In this document: positions 32,468 to 41,152 of the stretch, piece after piece
Position numbering within the stretch: position 1 is the stretch's first letter
Layout: each line of letters begins with the position of its first letter
Origin: Candidatus Binataceae bacterium
Lineage (GTDB): Bacteria > Desulfobacterota > Binatia > Binatales > Binataceae
Length of the DNA stretch: 52,534 nucleotides
Direction: 5' to 3'
Assembly: GCA_036495685.1 (NCBI GenBank)
Contig: DASXMJ010000040.1
Coordinates: forward strand, 1-52,534
Translations under genes and position numbers: made by a program
The notes under the pieces: model-generated
What the model saw: the letters and a program-made list of their open reading frames with translations, nothing else
The model's database searches: none
What the model was told of the DNA's origin: nothing

Positions 32468-34153
32468 TCAAAGCGCGACCGGCTCCTGGTAAGTCCCAAA
32501 GTGCTCACGGAGCACCGCGCAAATCTCGCCGATACTCGCGTAGGCTTTAACCGCTTCGCTGAGCGAAGGCATCATGTTTTCGCTGCCACGTGCTGCTTCC
32601 GCGACACCTACGAGCGTTTTCTTCACTTTCGCATCATCACGGCGGCCTCGTACTTTGGCGAGCTTCTGCCGCTGACGCTCCCCGATCTGCGGATCCGCCT
32701 GATACAGCTGCAACCGTTCGCGCTCGGGCTCCGGGCGCGCGAACTTATTTACCCCGACAACGATTTGCTCGCCGCTCTCGATACGCATCTGATGTCGATA
32801 CGCTTCCTGCGCGATTTCGCGCTGGATCATCCCCTTCTCGATTGCGGCCACCATCCCGCCCATGGTTTCGATACGATCGATTATCGCGCCGACCTCGGCT
32901 TCCACCCTGTCTGTAAGCGCCTCGACGAAATAGGAGCCGGCCAGCGGATCAACCACGCTTGGCACGTTGGTCTCGTATGCGAGCACTTGCTGGGTGCGCA
33001 GTGCCAGTTCGGCGCTCTGCTCGGTCGGGATCGCGAATGGCTCGTCCCAAGCCGCAGTGAATACCGACTGCACGCCGCCGAGCACCGAGGCGAGTAGCTG
33101 GTACGCGACGCGGACCACATTGTTAAACGGCTGCTGGGCGGTGAGGGTACTGCCGCCGCACACGACGCCGAAGCGGAACATCTGCGAATTGGGGTCGTTC
33201 GCGCCGAAGCGCTCTTTCATTATTCGCGCCCATAGGCGGCGCCCCGCGCGGTACTTGGTAACTTCCTCGAACAGATCGTTGTGCGTGTAGAAGTAGAAGC
33301 TTAGCAAGCGGCCGAATTGATCGACGTTCAGTCCGCGATCGAGACAGGCCTGCACGTAAGTGATCGCGTCCGCCAGAGTGAACGCGAGTTCCTGAACCGC
33401 GGTCGCCCCAGCATCGCGGAAATGCGCGCCCGCTATGCTGATTGCGTTGAAGCGCGGGGCGTGTGTGACGCAATGCTCGATCGTGTCCACGATCAATCGC
33501 AAGGCCGGCGCCGGCGGGAAAATCCAGGTCCCGCGCGACACGTATTCCTTGAGAATGTCGTTCTGAATCGTTCCCGCAATCTTCTCCGGCGTGATCCCCT
33601 GTTTCTCAGCAACTGCCAGGTACATCGCAAGCAGGATCGACGCGGTGGAATTGATCGTGAATGACGCGCTCACCTGGCCCAGCGGAATGCCAGCGAAAAG
33701 CTCCTCCATGTCGGCAAGTGTGTCGATCGCAACGCCGACGCGTCCCACATCATCGATTGCCATTGGGTCGTCGGAGTCCATCCCCAGCTGAGTCGGCAAA
33801 TCGAGCGCGACAGAAATTCCGGTCTGGCCCTGCTCCAGCAGCCATCGGTAGCGCTGGTTGGTTTCGGATGCGGTGCCGAAGCCGCTGTACTGGCGCATCG
33901 TCCACAGCCTTCCACGATACATGGTCGGCTGGACACCGCGCGTGAACGGGTACTCTCCCGGCATCCCGAGTTCGCCGTGGATATTGTTTTCGGTGTAGAG
34001 CGGATCGAGTTCGATTCCCGACGAGGTCTCCGCCGGCGCCACCTTCAACTTCGCAACGCGTTCGCGCCATCGCCGCTCTGACTCGTGAGTGTCGACGCCG
34101 TTGTTCGTTATCCGGGACGCTTGCGAGATATCGGTTTCTGGAAAATTTGCCAT
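32468..34153 (-). CDS. acyl-CoA mutase large subunit (methylmalonyl-CoA mutase family)
   Basis: 561 residues from the ATG at 34153; an in-frame ATG at 34231 would overlap the upstream gene by 19 bases. The family TIM-barrel landmarks are all present: YPFTRGVQPTMYRGRLWTMR, GQTGISVALDLPTQLG, GTIQNDILKEYVSRGTWIFP, NAISIAGAHFRDAGA. In methylmalonyl-CoA mutase the position after RGx/P holds a Tyr that shapes the active site (Tyr89 in the Propionibacterium enzyme); here it is Gln75. The substrate may therefore not be methylmalonyl-CoA. It forms an operon with the B12-binding subunit and lies 59 bp after a crotonase gene. Confidence 0.9.
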   Translation of the reverse strand: MANFPETDISQASRITNNGVDTHESERRWRERVAKLKVAPAETSSGIELDPLYTENNIHGELGMPGEYPFTRGVQPTMYRGRLWTMRQYSGFGTASETNQRYRWLLEQGQTGISVALDLPTQLGMDSDDPMAIDDVGRVGVAIDTLADMEELFAGIPLGQVSASFTINSTASILLAMYLAVAEKQGITPEKIAGTIQNDILKEYVSRGTWIFPPAPALRLIVDTIEHCVTHAPRFNAISIAGAHFRDAGATAVQELAFTLADAITYVQACLDRGLNVDQFGRLLSFYFYTHNDLFEEVTKYRAGRRLWARIMKERFGANDPNSQMFRFGVVCGGSTLTAQQPFNNVVRVAYQLLASVLGGVQSVFTAAWDEPFAIPTEQSAELALRTQQVLAYETNVPSVVDPLAGSYFVEALTDRVEAEVGAIIDRIETMGGMVAAIEKGMIQREIAQEAYRHQMRIESGEQIVVGVNKFARPEPERERLQLYQADPQIGERQRQKLAKVRGRRDDAKVKKTLVGVAEAARGSENMMPSLSEAVKAYASIGEICAVLREHFGTYQEPVAL

Positions 34154-34212
34154 CGCGTTAAAAACTCCGCTGCGATTGCTCAAGTGCTCGATTCCGCAGT
34201 CTCGCGTCGCAC

Positions 34213-35016
34213 TCAGCGACGCTGCTTCCATGTAGCGACCGCCTTCAAATGCTCGTCCGATACCCAGGTACGCGCAAAACTGTCCGCCTCGAATTCGATC
34301 GCCGCTTCACCGACGAGACCGCGTCCGCTATTCACTTGATACTTGATCGCGCGCACTGCCTCATTGGGGTTCGCGGCAATTTGCTGCGCCAACGCAATCG
34401 CAGAATCGCGCACGGAAGCGGGCTCGACGACGCTATCTACCAGCCCGATACGCATGGCCTCGGCCGCATCGATGACTTCGCCGGTGAGCATGAGTCGAAG
34501 CGCGATCGAGCGCCCGACCAATTCGACGAGGCGCGAGCGCCCGCCCCATGCCGGCGTTATCCCAATCGTGACCTGCTTGAATGCGAAACGAGCGCGGCTG
34601 CTCGCAATACGAATATCGCAGGCCAGCGCTACTTCGCAGCCACCGCCGAAGCTGTCGCCATTTATCGCACCGATCACTGCGATCGGCAGTTCACTGAGAC
34701 GCGCCATCAGCGTCTGCATCTGGCGCGACATCGAGGCCGCAGCCTGATGCGTGGTCAGTTGTTCAAGCTCCTTGAGATCGCCCCCTGAAACGAATGTCTT
34801 ATCTCCGGCACCGGTGAGAACCAGCACAGAGAGCGTCGGCGAGGTTTCCAGATGATCCAGCACGCGCTCCAACTCCGGCATCGTCGTCAGGCCGATCGCG
34901 TTGTGAACCGCCGGACGGTTAATGGTTAGCAGTCCGACACCGTCCGCTTCGACATATTGAAGGTGGTCGAGACCTGCAATTGGCGCGGATCTCTGAAGCT
35001 CGTGCTCGGCCGACAT
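34213..35016 (-). CDS. crotonase-fold (enoyl-CoA hydratase-like) protein
   Basis: 267 residues from the ATG at 35016; a longer upstream open frame crosses the operator region and is less likely. The oxyanion-hole segments are KTFVSGGDLKEL and GDSFGGGCEVALACD. The first catalytic Glu of enoyl-CoA hydratase is kept (GGCE). The second, in FGQPEITLGT of the archetype, aligns with FKQVTIGITPAWGG, so Glu is replaced by Gln. It may be a decarboxylase, isomerase or other crotonase-fold enzyme acting with the B12 mutase. It is divergent from an IclR gene, with a perfect 7-bp inverted repeat between. Confidence 0.88.
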   Translation of the reverse strand: MSAEHELQRSAPIAGLDHLQYVEADGVGLLTINRPAVHNAIGLTTMPELERVLDHLETSPTLSVLVLTGAGDKTFVSGGDLKELEQLTTHQAAASMSRQMQTLMARLSELPIAVIGAINGDSFGGGCEVALACDIRIASSRARFAFKQVTIGITPAWGGRSRLVELVGRSIALRLMLTGEVIDAAEAMRIGLVDSVVEPASVRDSAIALAQQIAANPNEAVRAIKYQVNSGRGLVGEAAIEFEADSFARTWVSDEHLKAVATWKQRR

Positions 35017-35126
35017 CTTCAGTTCTTTTGAACTCTGCGACTCCAGAGCTATCCAAGAAAATTCATAGGTCGTTCGACTCGAAACCGACTGCGAACATGA
35101 TGACAGTACCTTGAGAGTGTACGTAA

Positions 35127-35145
35127 TTGAAAGCAACTCTTTCAA
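35127..35145. promoter_or_regulatory. candidate IclR operator
   Basis: TTGAAAG (35127-35133) and CTTTCAA (35139-35145) are a perfect 7-bp inverted repeat with spacer CAACT, 18 bases before the IclR start and in the spacer divergent from the crotonase-mutase operon. Position and shape suit an IclR-family binding site. Confidence 0.5.
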
Positions 35146-35163
35146 GAGGTAGAACTATCATTC

Positions 35164-35925
35164 ATGGATGTGAAAAGTGCCGGACGCACCATGGAACTCT
35201 TCGAAGCCTTCGCCAGGGCGCAAACTCCGCTCTCGTTGTCTGAAATAGCGCGCTCCTTAGACGCGCCAGCATCTAGCTGCTTCAACTTGATCCGCGCGTT
35301 GGAAGCTCGCGGATATCTGTACCTTGTCGAGCCGAAGCGCTTGTACCCTACGCACCGGCTGTTTGAAGTCGCTCGGACGATTGCGGCGCGAGAACCATGG
35401 ATCGATCTTTTGGAGCCAGTCCTCGCCGATCTTAGAGACGAGACGCGCGAAACCGTGATTCTAGGGAAGCGTCAGGGCGACCGAGTGATCTACCTTGAGG
35501 TTTTTGAAGGACCGCAAACGATCCGCTACAGCGCGAGGTCGGGCGATCTAAAGCCGCTGCACTCGAGTTCAATCGGCAAGGCATTACTCGGGACGCTGGA
35601 ACCGGCCGATTTGTCTGAACTGCTGAAGAACTTGCCATTGAGACAGGTGACCAAAGCGACGATCACCAGTCGGCAAAAGCTGCTCACCGACCTCGAACGG
35701 AGCCGCCGGCGCGGCTTTTTTATGACCGCTGGGGAGAATGTGGCAGACGTGACGGCGGTGGCAGCGGGCTTGCGCCTCGACTACGAGGCGTACGGAATTG
35801 CCATAGCGGGACCGATGTCTCGCATGCGAGAGAACCTCGGCGAACACACCTCAGCTCTGAAGAGGGCCAGTGCTTCGATCGGGGAATTGAGTCGAGGACG
35901 GGCGGTCGCCAAAGCGATCGGATAG
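35164..35925 (+). CDS. IclR family transcriptional regulator
   Basis: 253 residues from the ATG at 35164. N-terminal winged helix (about 1-60): LSLSEIARSLDAPASSCFNL, then ALEARGYLYLV. C-terminal effector-binding domain (about 75-250) with LKPLHSSSIGKALLGTL and AVAAGLRLDYEAYGIAIAGP. Divergent from the crotonase and B12 mutase genes, so probably their regulator, with the inverted repeat at 35127-35145 as a possible binding site. Confidence 0.92.
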   Translation: MDVKSAGRTMELFEAFARAQTPLSLSEIARSLDAPASSCFNLIRALEARGYLYLVEPKRLYPTHRLFEVARTIAAREPWIDLLEPVLADLRDETRETVILGKRQGDRVIYLEVFEGPQTIRYSARSGDLKPLHSSSIGKALLGTLEPADLSELLKNLPLRQVTKATITSRQKLLTDLERSRRRGFFMTAGENVADVTAVAAGLRLDYEAYGIAIAGPMSRMRENLGEHTSALKRASASIGELSRGRAVAKAIG

Positions 35926-35989
35926 AGAACGCGTAGCCGGATGCTCGAAAATTCTCTGATAAATATCGATCAAAGGGATAGAAAGCGAG

Positions 35990-36495
35990 ATGTCGGACAT
36001 ACTGACTCAAGGCAGGATCACACGCCGGAAGCGGCGCGCTCTCTGCGCGAGAAGATCGGCTTGCTGTTGCGATCCCGGAATTCTTACAGTACCTCTTTCT
36101 ATTTCGACAGATGGCAGCTATCAAGCTCTCCCGCACTGATAACGCGCCCATCCAGCACGCGGACCGCTCATCTTGCAATGGCGGGTCCCGGAGCGCCACT
36201 AAAAAAGTTATGGCGGCATTCGGACCGAAGATGCTCCAGCTCTGCGGTAGGGAGGCTACCGGCACGATTACCCTGGATGGCCGGAAGAAAAACCCTGCAA
36301 GAGCATGTCGTACCGAGAAATACGGACGCTACGAAAGAAGCGGGATGTCCACCTCCGCGCATTATCGGTGGGGTACTGCTCGCGATTGTCAATGACGTGT
36401 CTGCCGCACGCGAAGTCGCAGCGAAAGTATTTCGGGTCTATCGCGATCTGCCAGCGTATCGCACTAAGAACACACAGAACCCTCCGATGTTTTGA
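35990..36495 (+). pseudogene. decayed LLM class (F420-type) oxidoreductase
   Basis: Pieces of a luciferase-like F420-type oxidoreductase appear in order in two forward frames. RTAHLAMAGPGAPLKK is in one frame, MAAFGPKMLQLCGREATGTI in a second, then WMAGRKTLQEHVVPRNTDAT and VNDVSAAREVAAKVF back in the first, ending LPAYRTKN. The switches fall at a run of six A bases (about 36204-36209) and near 36270. The N-terminal third and the last 70 or so residues are missing, so even with the frameshifts repaired the gene would be incomplete. It lies between the IclR gene and the amidase. Confidence 0.7.
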
Positions 36496-36562
36496 TCATG
36501 GCGAATTTTGATTGAAGGACCAGGTCACGACGTCCGCCTTGCCCGCGAAGGAGTGAAACAGG

Positions 36563-37924
36563 ATGCTTCAGGTTCATGCGCTTACGCTTACCGAGACTGC
36601 ACGCGGAATTCGCGAGCGAAAGCTCTCGCCCGTCGTGCTGGTGGAGGCTTCGCTTGCACGCATCGATCGCCTAGATGGCACGATCAGGGCTTGGGCCGCG
36701 GTCGATCGAGCTGGAGCGCAACGCGCCGCGGCTGAGCTTGATCGGGAGGCGCACGACGGCCGCTTTCGCGGACCGCTCCACGGCGTGCCGGTCGGGATCA
36801 AGGACATCTTCTACACCGCGGGACTTAAAACCGCGGCGGGCTCCAAGGTGCTCGCTGGTTTGGTTCCGCATTACGACGCCGAGGCGGTCGCGCGCCTTAA
36901 ACGCGCCGGTGCAATCGTCCTGGGCAAGCTCGCGACCGCCGAGTTTGCGTTCGCAGACGCGCCCGCCACTCGTAACCCATGGAACACGGAGCATAGCCCA
37001 GGGGGCTCTAGCAGCGGCTCAGGTGCGGCGGTCGCAGCACGGATGTGCCATGCCGCGATCGGCTCGCAAACCCTTGGTTCGACCATCCGACCTGCGTCGT
37101 ACTGCGGCATCGTCGGGATGAAGCCGACCTTCGGCCGAGTCAGCCGCTATGGAATGCTAGCGCTCGCACCGAGCCTCGACCACGTCGGCATCTTCGCGCG
37201 GTCGGTCGCCGACACGGCCGTGATGCTGCAGGCGTTGGCGGGACAGGATTCCCGGGACGCTGCAAGCTGGGCAGTCGCGACGGGCGACTATCTGTTTTCA
37301 GCTTCGCAGGTCGCGCGGCCTCCGCAAATCGCAGTGATGCCCAAAGCGTTCGATGATCGCGCAGACGATGACACCCGCGCTGCAGTCGTCGATGCGCTTG
37401 GCAAGCTCGCCAAGGCCGGCGCACGGATCGAAGCCGTCGATGAGCCCCCGTCGCTCGCCCGGACTAGAGAGAGCGCTCTGGCCGTGCTGGGTGCTGAGGC
37501 CGCCGAGGTCCATCGCGAGCGCTTTGCAGAGAAAAAAGACCTATATGGGCCGAAGCTTAGCGAGTTCCTCGAGCGCAACTCCAATATGCAAGCTTGCGAA
37601 TACATACGGGCGCTGGAGGTGCAAAGGTGTTTTCGCCAAGAGATCGATCGCGTGCTAGTTCGCTTTGATGTGATCCTGACCCCAGCTACACCTGCGCCGG
37701 CGCCGGCCGGAATTGAGTCGACCGGTGATCCCTCGTTCAACCTGCCTTGGAGCCTTAGTGGCCATCCGGTTGTGTCGCTGCCGTGTGCGCTTGGTCCGTC
37801 GCGATTGCCGATCTCGATCCAGCTCACTGGCACGACGCTCGAGGAGGGCCGACTGCTGAACGTGGCACGATGGTGCGAGCAGGTTTTTGGTTTCGATGAA
37901 CTCCCGGACCCAGCGCCATTTTGA
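36563..37924 (+). CDS. amidase (amidase-signature family)
   Basis: 453 residues with AAGGAG ahead of the ATG. The amidase-signature triad is visible: Lys80 in GIKDIF, the Gly/Ser-rich loop GGSSSGSG (147-154) with the cis-Ser, and Ser173 in TLGSTIRPAS as nucleophile. It hydrolyses a linear amide, or is related to GatA; no GatB or GatC neighbours are present, so a catabolic amidase is more likely. C-terminal substrate region YIRALEVQRCFRQEIDR. A separate transcript from the IclR gene is likely. Confidence 0.93.
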   Translation: MLQVHALTLTETARGIRERKLSPVVLVEASLARIDRLDGTIRAWAAVDRAGAQRAAAELDREAHDGRFRGPLHGVPVGIKDIFYTAGLKTAAGSKVLAGLVPHYDAEAVARLKRAGAIVLGKLATAEFAFADAPATRNPWNTEHSPGGSSSGSGAAVAARMCHAAIGSQTLGSTIRPASYCGIVGMKPTFGRVSRYGMLALAPSLDHVGIFARSVADTAVMLQALAGQDSRDAASWAVATGDYLFSASQVARPPQIAVMPKAFDDRADDDTRAAVVDALGKLAKAGARIEAVDEPPSLARTRESALAVLGAEAAEVHRERFAEKKDLYGPKLSEFLERNSNMQACEYIRALEVQRCFRQEIDRVLVRFDVILTPATPAPAPAGIESTGDPSFNLPWSLSGHPVVSLPCALGPSRLPISIQLTGTTLEEGRLLNVARWCEQVFGFDELPDPAPF

Positions 37925-38296
37925 GCTGATACTTCGACTCGATTTGGTTGGCTACAGCTACGGTCGCGCAGCGATCGCTTCGAAGTTGTCGAACGCCTTA
38001 AAAAAGCGCTGGTTTGTGCTGGAACACGTCGAAAGCGGCAGTTAACACCGCTGACCCCTTGCCGTTTCCCTTGTACCACGCACCGGTCGCTCGACGAAGA
38101 TCCAGTCCGCGGTGACGACCGATTGGAGGATCGATTTCCAAGGTTTGTTGGAATCATGGGCAGGTTCGGTCACTGGGATGATAATCTGTCGACGGCGATC
38201 TTTAGCCAAGGAAGCTGGTCCCCTCGCCGTTCTGTGTATTGTTTCGGAGTTGGAGCGGCGAGCGTCCCGTCTGCGCTGAGAACGCGGTGCGATTTC
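37925..38296. other. gap with possible decayed reading frame on minus strand
   Basis: No intact gene. On the minus strand (about 38150 to 37958) short protein-like pieces follow each other in different frames: VVTADWIFVER, then GAWYKGNGKGSAVL, then FKAFDNFEAIAARP and a stop. They might be the remains of a small SnoaL-like gene, but identity cannot be supported. Confidence 0.3.
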
Positions 38297-38509
38297 CTAC
38301 TTCACTGAGACGTTGGTAGCCTGAGGAGCGACGATGCGCCACCCGCGATCCTCCAGATAGTAGACGTTGGTGTAACGGCGATTCATAGTCTTCCTAGAAT
38401 CTGAGGCATTCCGCTTCGGCACGACGATCTCGTAACCGATGTCGGCTTCCCTGAGATTAAACAAGTGCGAAAGGATCGTCGCGAAAGCAAGCGCTGCGCC
38501 GCTGGACAT
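38297..38509 (-). pseudogene. C-terminal remnant of a SnoaL/DUF4440-like protein
   Basis: The last 30 residues, MNRRYTNVYYLEDRGWRIVA followed by PQATNV, have the ending common in NTF2-fold DUF4440-type proteins. An ATG at 38509 gives a 70-residue frame without a ribosome site, far short of the usual 120-140, so the N-terminal half seems lost. It lies divergently just ahead of the MFS gene. Confidence 0.45.
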
Positions 38510-38554
38510 CACGAGGGAACCGCAATACGACAGGTTTGCAGGAGGATCACGATC

Positions 38555-39823
38555 ATGGCCAGCAGCGAGAAACGCTCTTCCTACCGATGGGTGATCGAAA
38601 TTCTGCTGGTGCTGGCGCTGGCCAGCCAGACGCTGACCTGGCTCGCTCCAGCCCCGTTGTTGAGCCCGATCATCAAGGACCTGCAAATTCATTTAGGAGA
38701 TGCCGGCCTCATCATCTCGATCATCTCGTTATGTATCGCGATTTTCGCGCTCGCCGGTGCGATGGTGGCGCAACGGATCGGCGCCCTGCGCTCCTTCATC
38801 ATTGGCATCTGGTTGCTGGCGATCGGCGGTGTTGGCAGTGGTTACGCTCCCGGTTTTGGCACGCTCCTGGCCTGCCGCGTGCTCGAAGGAATCGGCTTCG
38901 GGATGATGATCGCTCCTCCTGCCACGCTCGTCATGCAGTGGTTCGATGAATCGCAGTGGGCATATATCAACACGATCAACGCGGTCGCGCCGTTCATCGG
39001 ACTCACGGCGGCGTTCGCGCTCACGGCGCCGATATACGTCGCGGTGGGTGCGCGATGGCGCACCGCCCTATTCGCGTACGGATTGGCAGTGACGATAGTC
39101 GCACTTCTGTGGACACTGCTCGGGCGGACGCATCCTTCGCATCGATCCGGTGGCGGCGCGCACGCGGCGGAAGCGGGCGCAATGCGAGCAGTGCTCCAAA
39201 TGCGCGATATCCGCGTAATCTCGATCGCGCTGGCCTCAGGAATGTGGGTATTTCAGCTCTACAGCGCGTTTTTGCCGGAATTCTTTCAGTCGGTCCGCGG
39301 CTTCACCCTGGAACAGGCCGGAACCCTGACCGCGCTGATTCCATTCGCGGGGATTTTCGCCGCCGCCGGTGCCGGCGTGATGACGGCCGCGATCGGATTG
39401 CGCCGGCCGTTTACCTTTCCGATGCAGATCGTGTTTGCGCTCGGATGCCTGGGAGCGGTGACTCTCACCAGTCTGCCGGCCCTTCGACTTTCGCTGATCC
39501 TCATCGGCGTCGGATCGTCTGCGCTGTTGCCGACCCTGGTGACCATGGTGATGGAACTTCCCGGAATGACGCCGATCAGAGCGGGAAGCGGACTCGGAGT
39601 AGTGTGGTGCGCCGCCTATATCGGCGCATTTCTTTCGCCGATCGTAGGCGGCTCGCTAGCCGGACATTTTGGCTTGCAGACTGTGATGTTGGCTTCGCTT
39701 TTATTCGGACTGATAGCGATCGGCGGATTCTACATGGTTCCCGAAACCGGAAAGGGGCGGATAACCCAGCCCGCAGAACAAGCAGCACTGATCGACGAGC
39801 AACCCGAGCGTGTAAGCAGGTAG
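38555..39823 (+). CDS. MFS transporter
   Basis: 422 residues from the ATG at 38555 with GCAGGAGG ahead of it. About 12 hydrophobic segments are visible, including WVIEILLVLALASQTLTWLA at the start and a loop with the MFS-like VAQRIGALRSFIIG between helices 2 and 3. The central cytoplasmic loop (THPSHRSGGGAHAAEAG) divides the two six-helix halves. It resembles CynX/NimT or nitrate-type permeases of small anions only in a general way; the substrate is unknown. The lactonase-like gene starts 61 bp later in the same direction. Confidence 0.9.
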   Translation: MASSEKRSSYRWVIEILLVLALASQTLTWLAPAPLLSPIIKDLQIHLGDAGLIISIISLCIAIFALAGAMVAQRIGALRSFIIGIWLLAIGGVGSGYAPGFGTLLACRVLEGIGFGMMIAPPATLVMQWFDESQWAYINTINAVAPFIGLTAAFALTAPIYVAVGARWRTALFAYGLAVTIVALLWTLLGRTHPSHRSGGGAHAAEAGAMRAVLQMRDIRVISIALASGMWVFQLYSAFLPEFFQSVRGFTLEQAGTLTALIPFAGIFAAAGAGVMTAAIGLRRPFTFPMQIVFALGCLGAVTLTSLPALRLSLILIGVGSSALLPTLVTMVMELPGMTPIRAGSGLGVVWCAAYIGAFLSPIVGGSLAGHFGLQTVMLASLLFGLIAIGGFYMVPETGKGRITQPAEQAALIDEQPERVSR

Positions 39824-39884
39824 CCTCAATTTTAATCGTCGAGGCTGCGGCGTGCGCAACCACCAATCAGGAGAAAGATTTACA

Positions 39885-40661
39885 ATGACTAATGGCAGGA
39901 TCCGGAAGATGTGGGCGCTACCCGGCGCGCAGCTTTCTGCACCGCGCTCGCTGCTGGTTCAAGGCGGCGACGCTACTATGGTCAAGCTGCCGTGTCCCTC
40001 GTTTCTCATGGAACACCCGAAAGGTCTCGTGCTATTCGACACGGGATGCAACCCGCGCATGATCGATGATCCAATCGGATACTTGGGCGAGCACGCGCGC
40101 AATCTGCCGTTGGAATGGAGCAAGACCGAGACCCTCGATCGGCAAATCAAGCAGGTCGGCTATCAACCATCAGACATCAAGTATGTAGTCGTATCGCATA
40201 GCCATTTCGATCACGTTGGCGGACTCAGCTACTTTCCCAAAGCAAAGTTTATCGTCGGAACCAACGAACTGCGCTACGCCTACTGGCCCGATCCCGACCG
40301 GCGGTGGGTATTCGTGCTCGAGGACTACCTGCCGACGCGCGGCTACGATTGGCTGGAACTCGGATGCGACTTCGATCTCTTTGGCGATGGTAGCCTGCAG
40401 TTCCTACTCACTCCGGGTCACACACCCGGCGAATGCTCGCTGATGGTGAGGCTCTCTAATCGCAACATCCTTCTAACCGGCGACACCGTGCATCTGCGCG
40501 AAGCTATTGAGCGGGAAGCCACGATGCCGCTGGACACCGACCCGAATCAATCGACGCATTCGATTCGCCGCCTCAAAGCGATACGTGAGATGTATGACGC
40601 AACCTTGTGGATCACCCACGATCCCGAGGACTGGTCGGAAATTCCCCATATCATCGAGTAG
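39885..40661 (+). CDS. metallo-beta-lactamase fold hydrolase, N-acyl-homoserine-lactonase-like
   Basis: 258 residues with AGGAG before the ATG. Two-zinc ligands in order: His105, His107, Asp109 and His110 (SHSHFDHVGG), His179 (TPGHTPGE), Asp200 (TGDTVH) and His245 (ITHDPEDW). Length and the LVLFDTGCNP opening match the AHL-lactonase branch (AiiA/AttM type). That name marks similarity only: lactones other than quorum signals are equally possible in a catabolic setting. It lies between the MFS gene and an FmdB-type zinc ribbon gene that starts 5 bp later. Confidence 0.9.
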   Translation: MTNGRIRKMWALPGAQLSAPRSLLVQGGDATMVKLPCPSFLMEHPKGLVLFDTGCNPRMIDDPIGYLGEHARNLPLEWSKTETLDRQIKQVGYQPSDIKYVVVSHSHFDHVGGLSYFPKAKFIVGTNELRYAYWPDPDRRWVFVLEDYLPTRGYDWLELGCDFDLFGDGSLQFLLTPGHTPGECSLMVRLSNRNILLTGDTVHLREAIEREATMPLDTDPNQSTHSIRRLKAIREMYDATLWITHDPEDWSEIPHIIE

Positions 40662-40666
40662 CGACG

Positions 40667-40990
40667 ATGCCGATATACGAATGGCGATGTGATTGCGGTT
40701 ACCAGTTCCAAGAAGTGATCTCGTGGCGCGAAGCCGATCGCGGAAGAAGGTGCCCGCGCTGCGGCTCATCTGCGGTGCGAATACCGTCGACTTTTGCGAT
40801 TCGTGGCTCCGCGGCAACTCCACAGGTGAAGTTGAAGAAGCCCAAAATACCGAAGCCGCCGAGTTACGCCCGCTTCTGCGGCATGGACGATTACTCGGCG
40901 ACACGCATGTCTGCATACAAAACGGGCCGCGGCGCGCAGTTCGATGACTATCACGCGGCGGTCGCGGAGAAGAAGGAGCAGGGAGAGTGA
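40667..40990 (+). CDS. FmdB-type zinc ribbon protein
   Basis: 107 residues. The N-terminal FmdB zinc ribbon has MPIYEWRCDCGYQFQEV, with Cys8 and Cys10 and then CPRCGS (Cys29, Cys32). A basic Pro/Lys linker (LKKPKIPKPP) and a polar C-terminus follow. It starts 5 bp after the lactonase-like gene. FmdB-type proteins often accompany amidase (formamidase/acetamidase) genes; the amidase here is 2.7 kb upstream. Function unknown. Confidence 0.85.
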   Translation: MPIYEWRCDCGYQFQEVISWREADRGRRCPRCGSSAVRIPSTFAIRGSAATPQVKLKKPKIPKPPSYARFCGMDDYSATRMSAYKTGRGAQFDDYHAAVAEKKEQGE

Positions 40991-41152
40991 ACGCGAGAGC
41001 TCAGGCGCAAGCCACTGAGTACTTCCGCGCGAGCAGGAGGAAACAGGTATACCTGTCTACGCAATCGCGCACGATCGAGTTCACGAGCCGAAAAAACACA
41101 CCTACCTGGCGCATTCGGATCATTAACGACAGCGGTTCGACGATGGGCTGGT

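Noticed and set aside
37958..38150. Limonene-epoxide-hydrolase-like pseudogene
   Set aside because: Short protein-like strings occur in several frames, but the match is too weak and broken to name a family.
37288..38157. 289-codon minus-strand frame over the amidase gene
   Set aside because: Antisense to a clearly functional amidase with Ser/Arg-rich, low-complexity translation; a shadow frame.
38956..39888. 310-codon plus-strand frame overlapping the MFS gene
   Set aside because: Arg-rich out-of-frame reading of a membrane transporter; the MFS frame has 12 helices and a good ribosome site.
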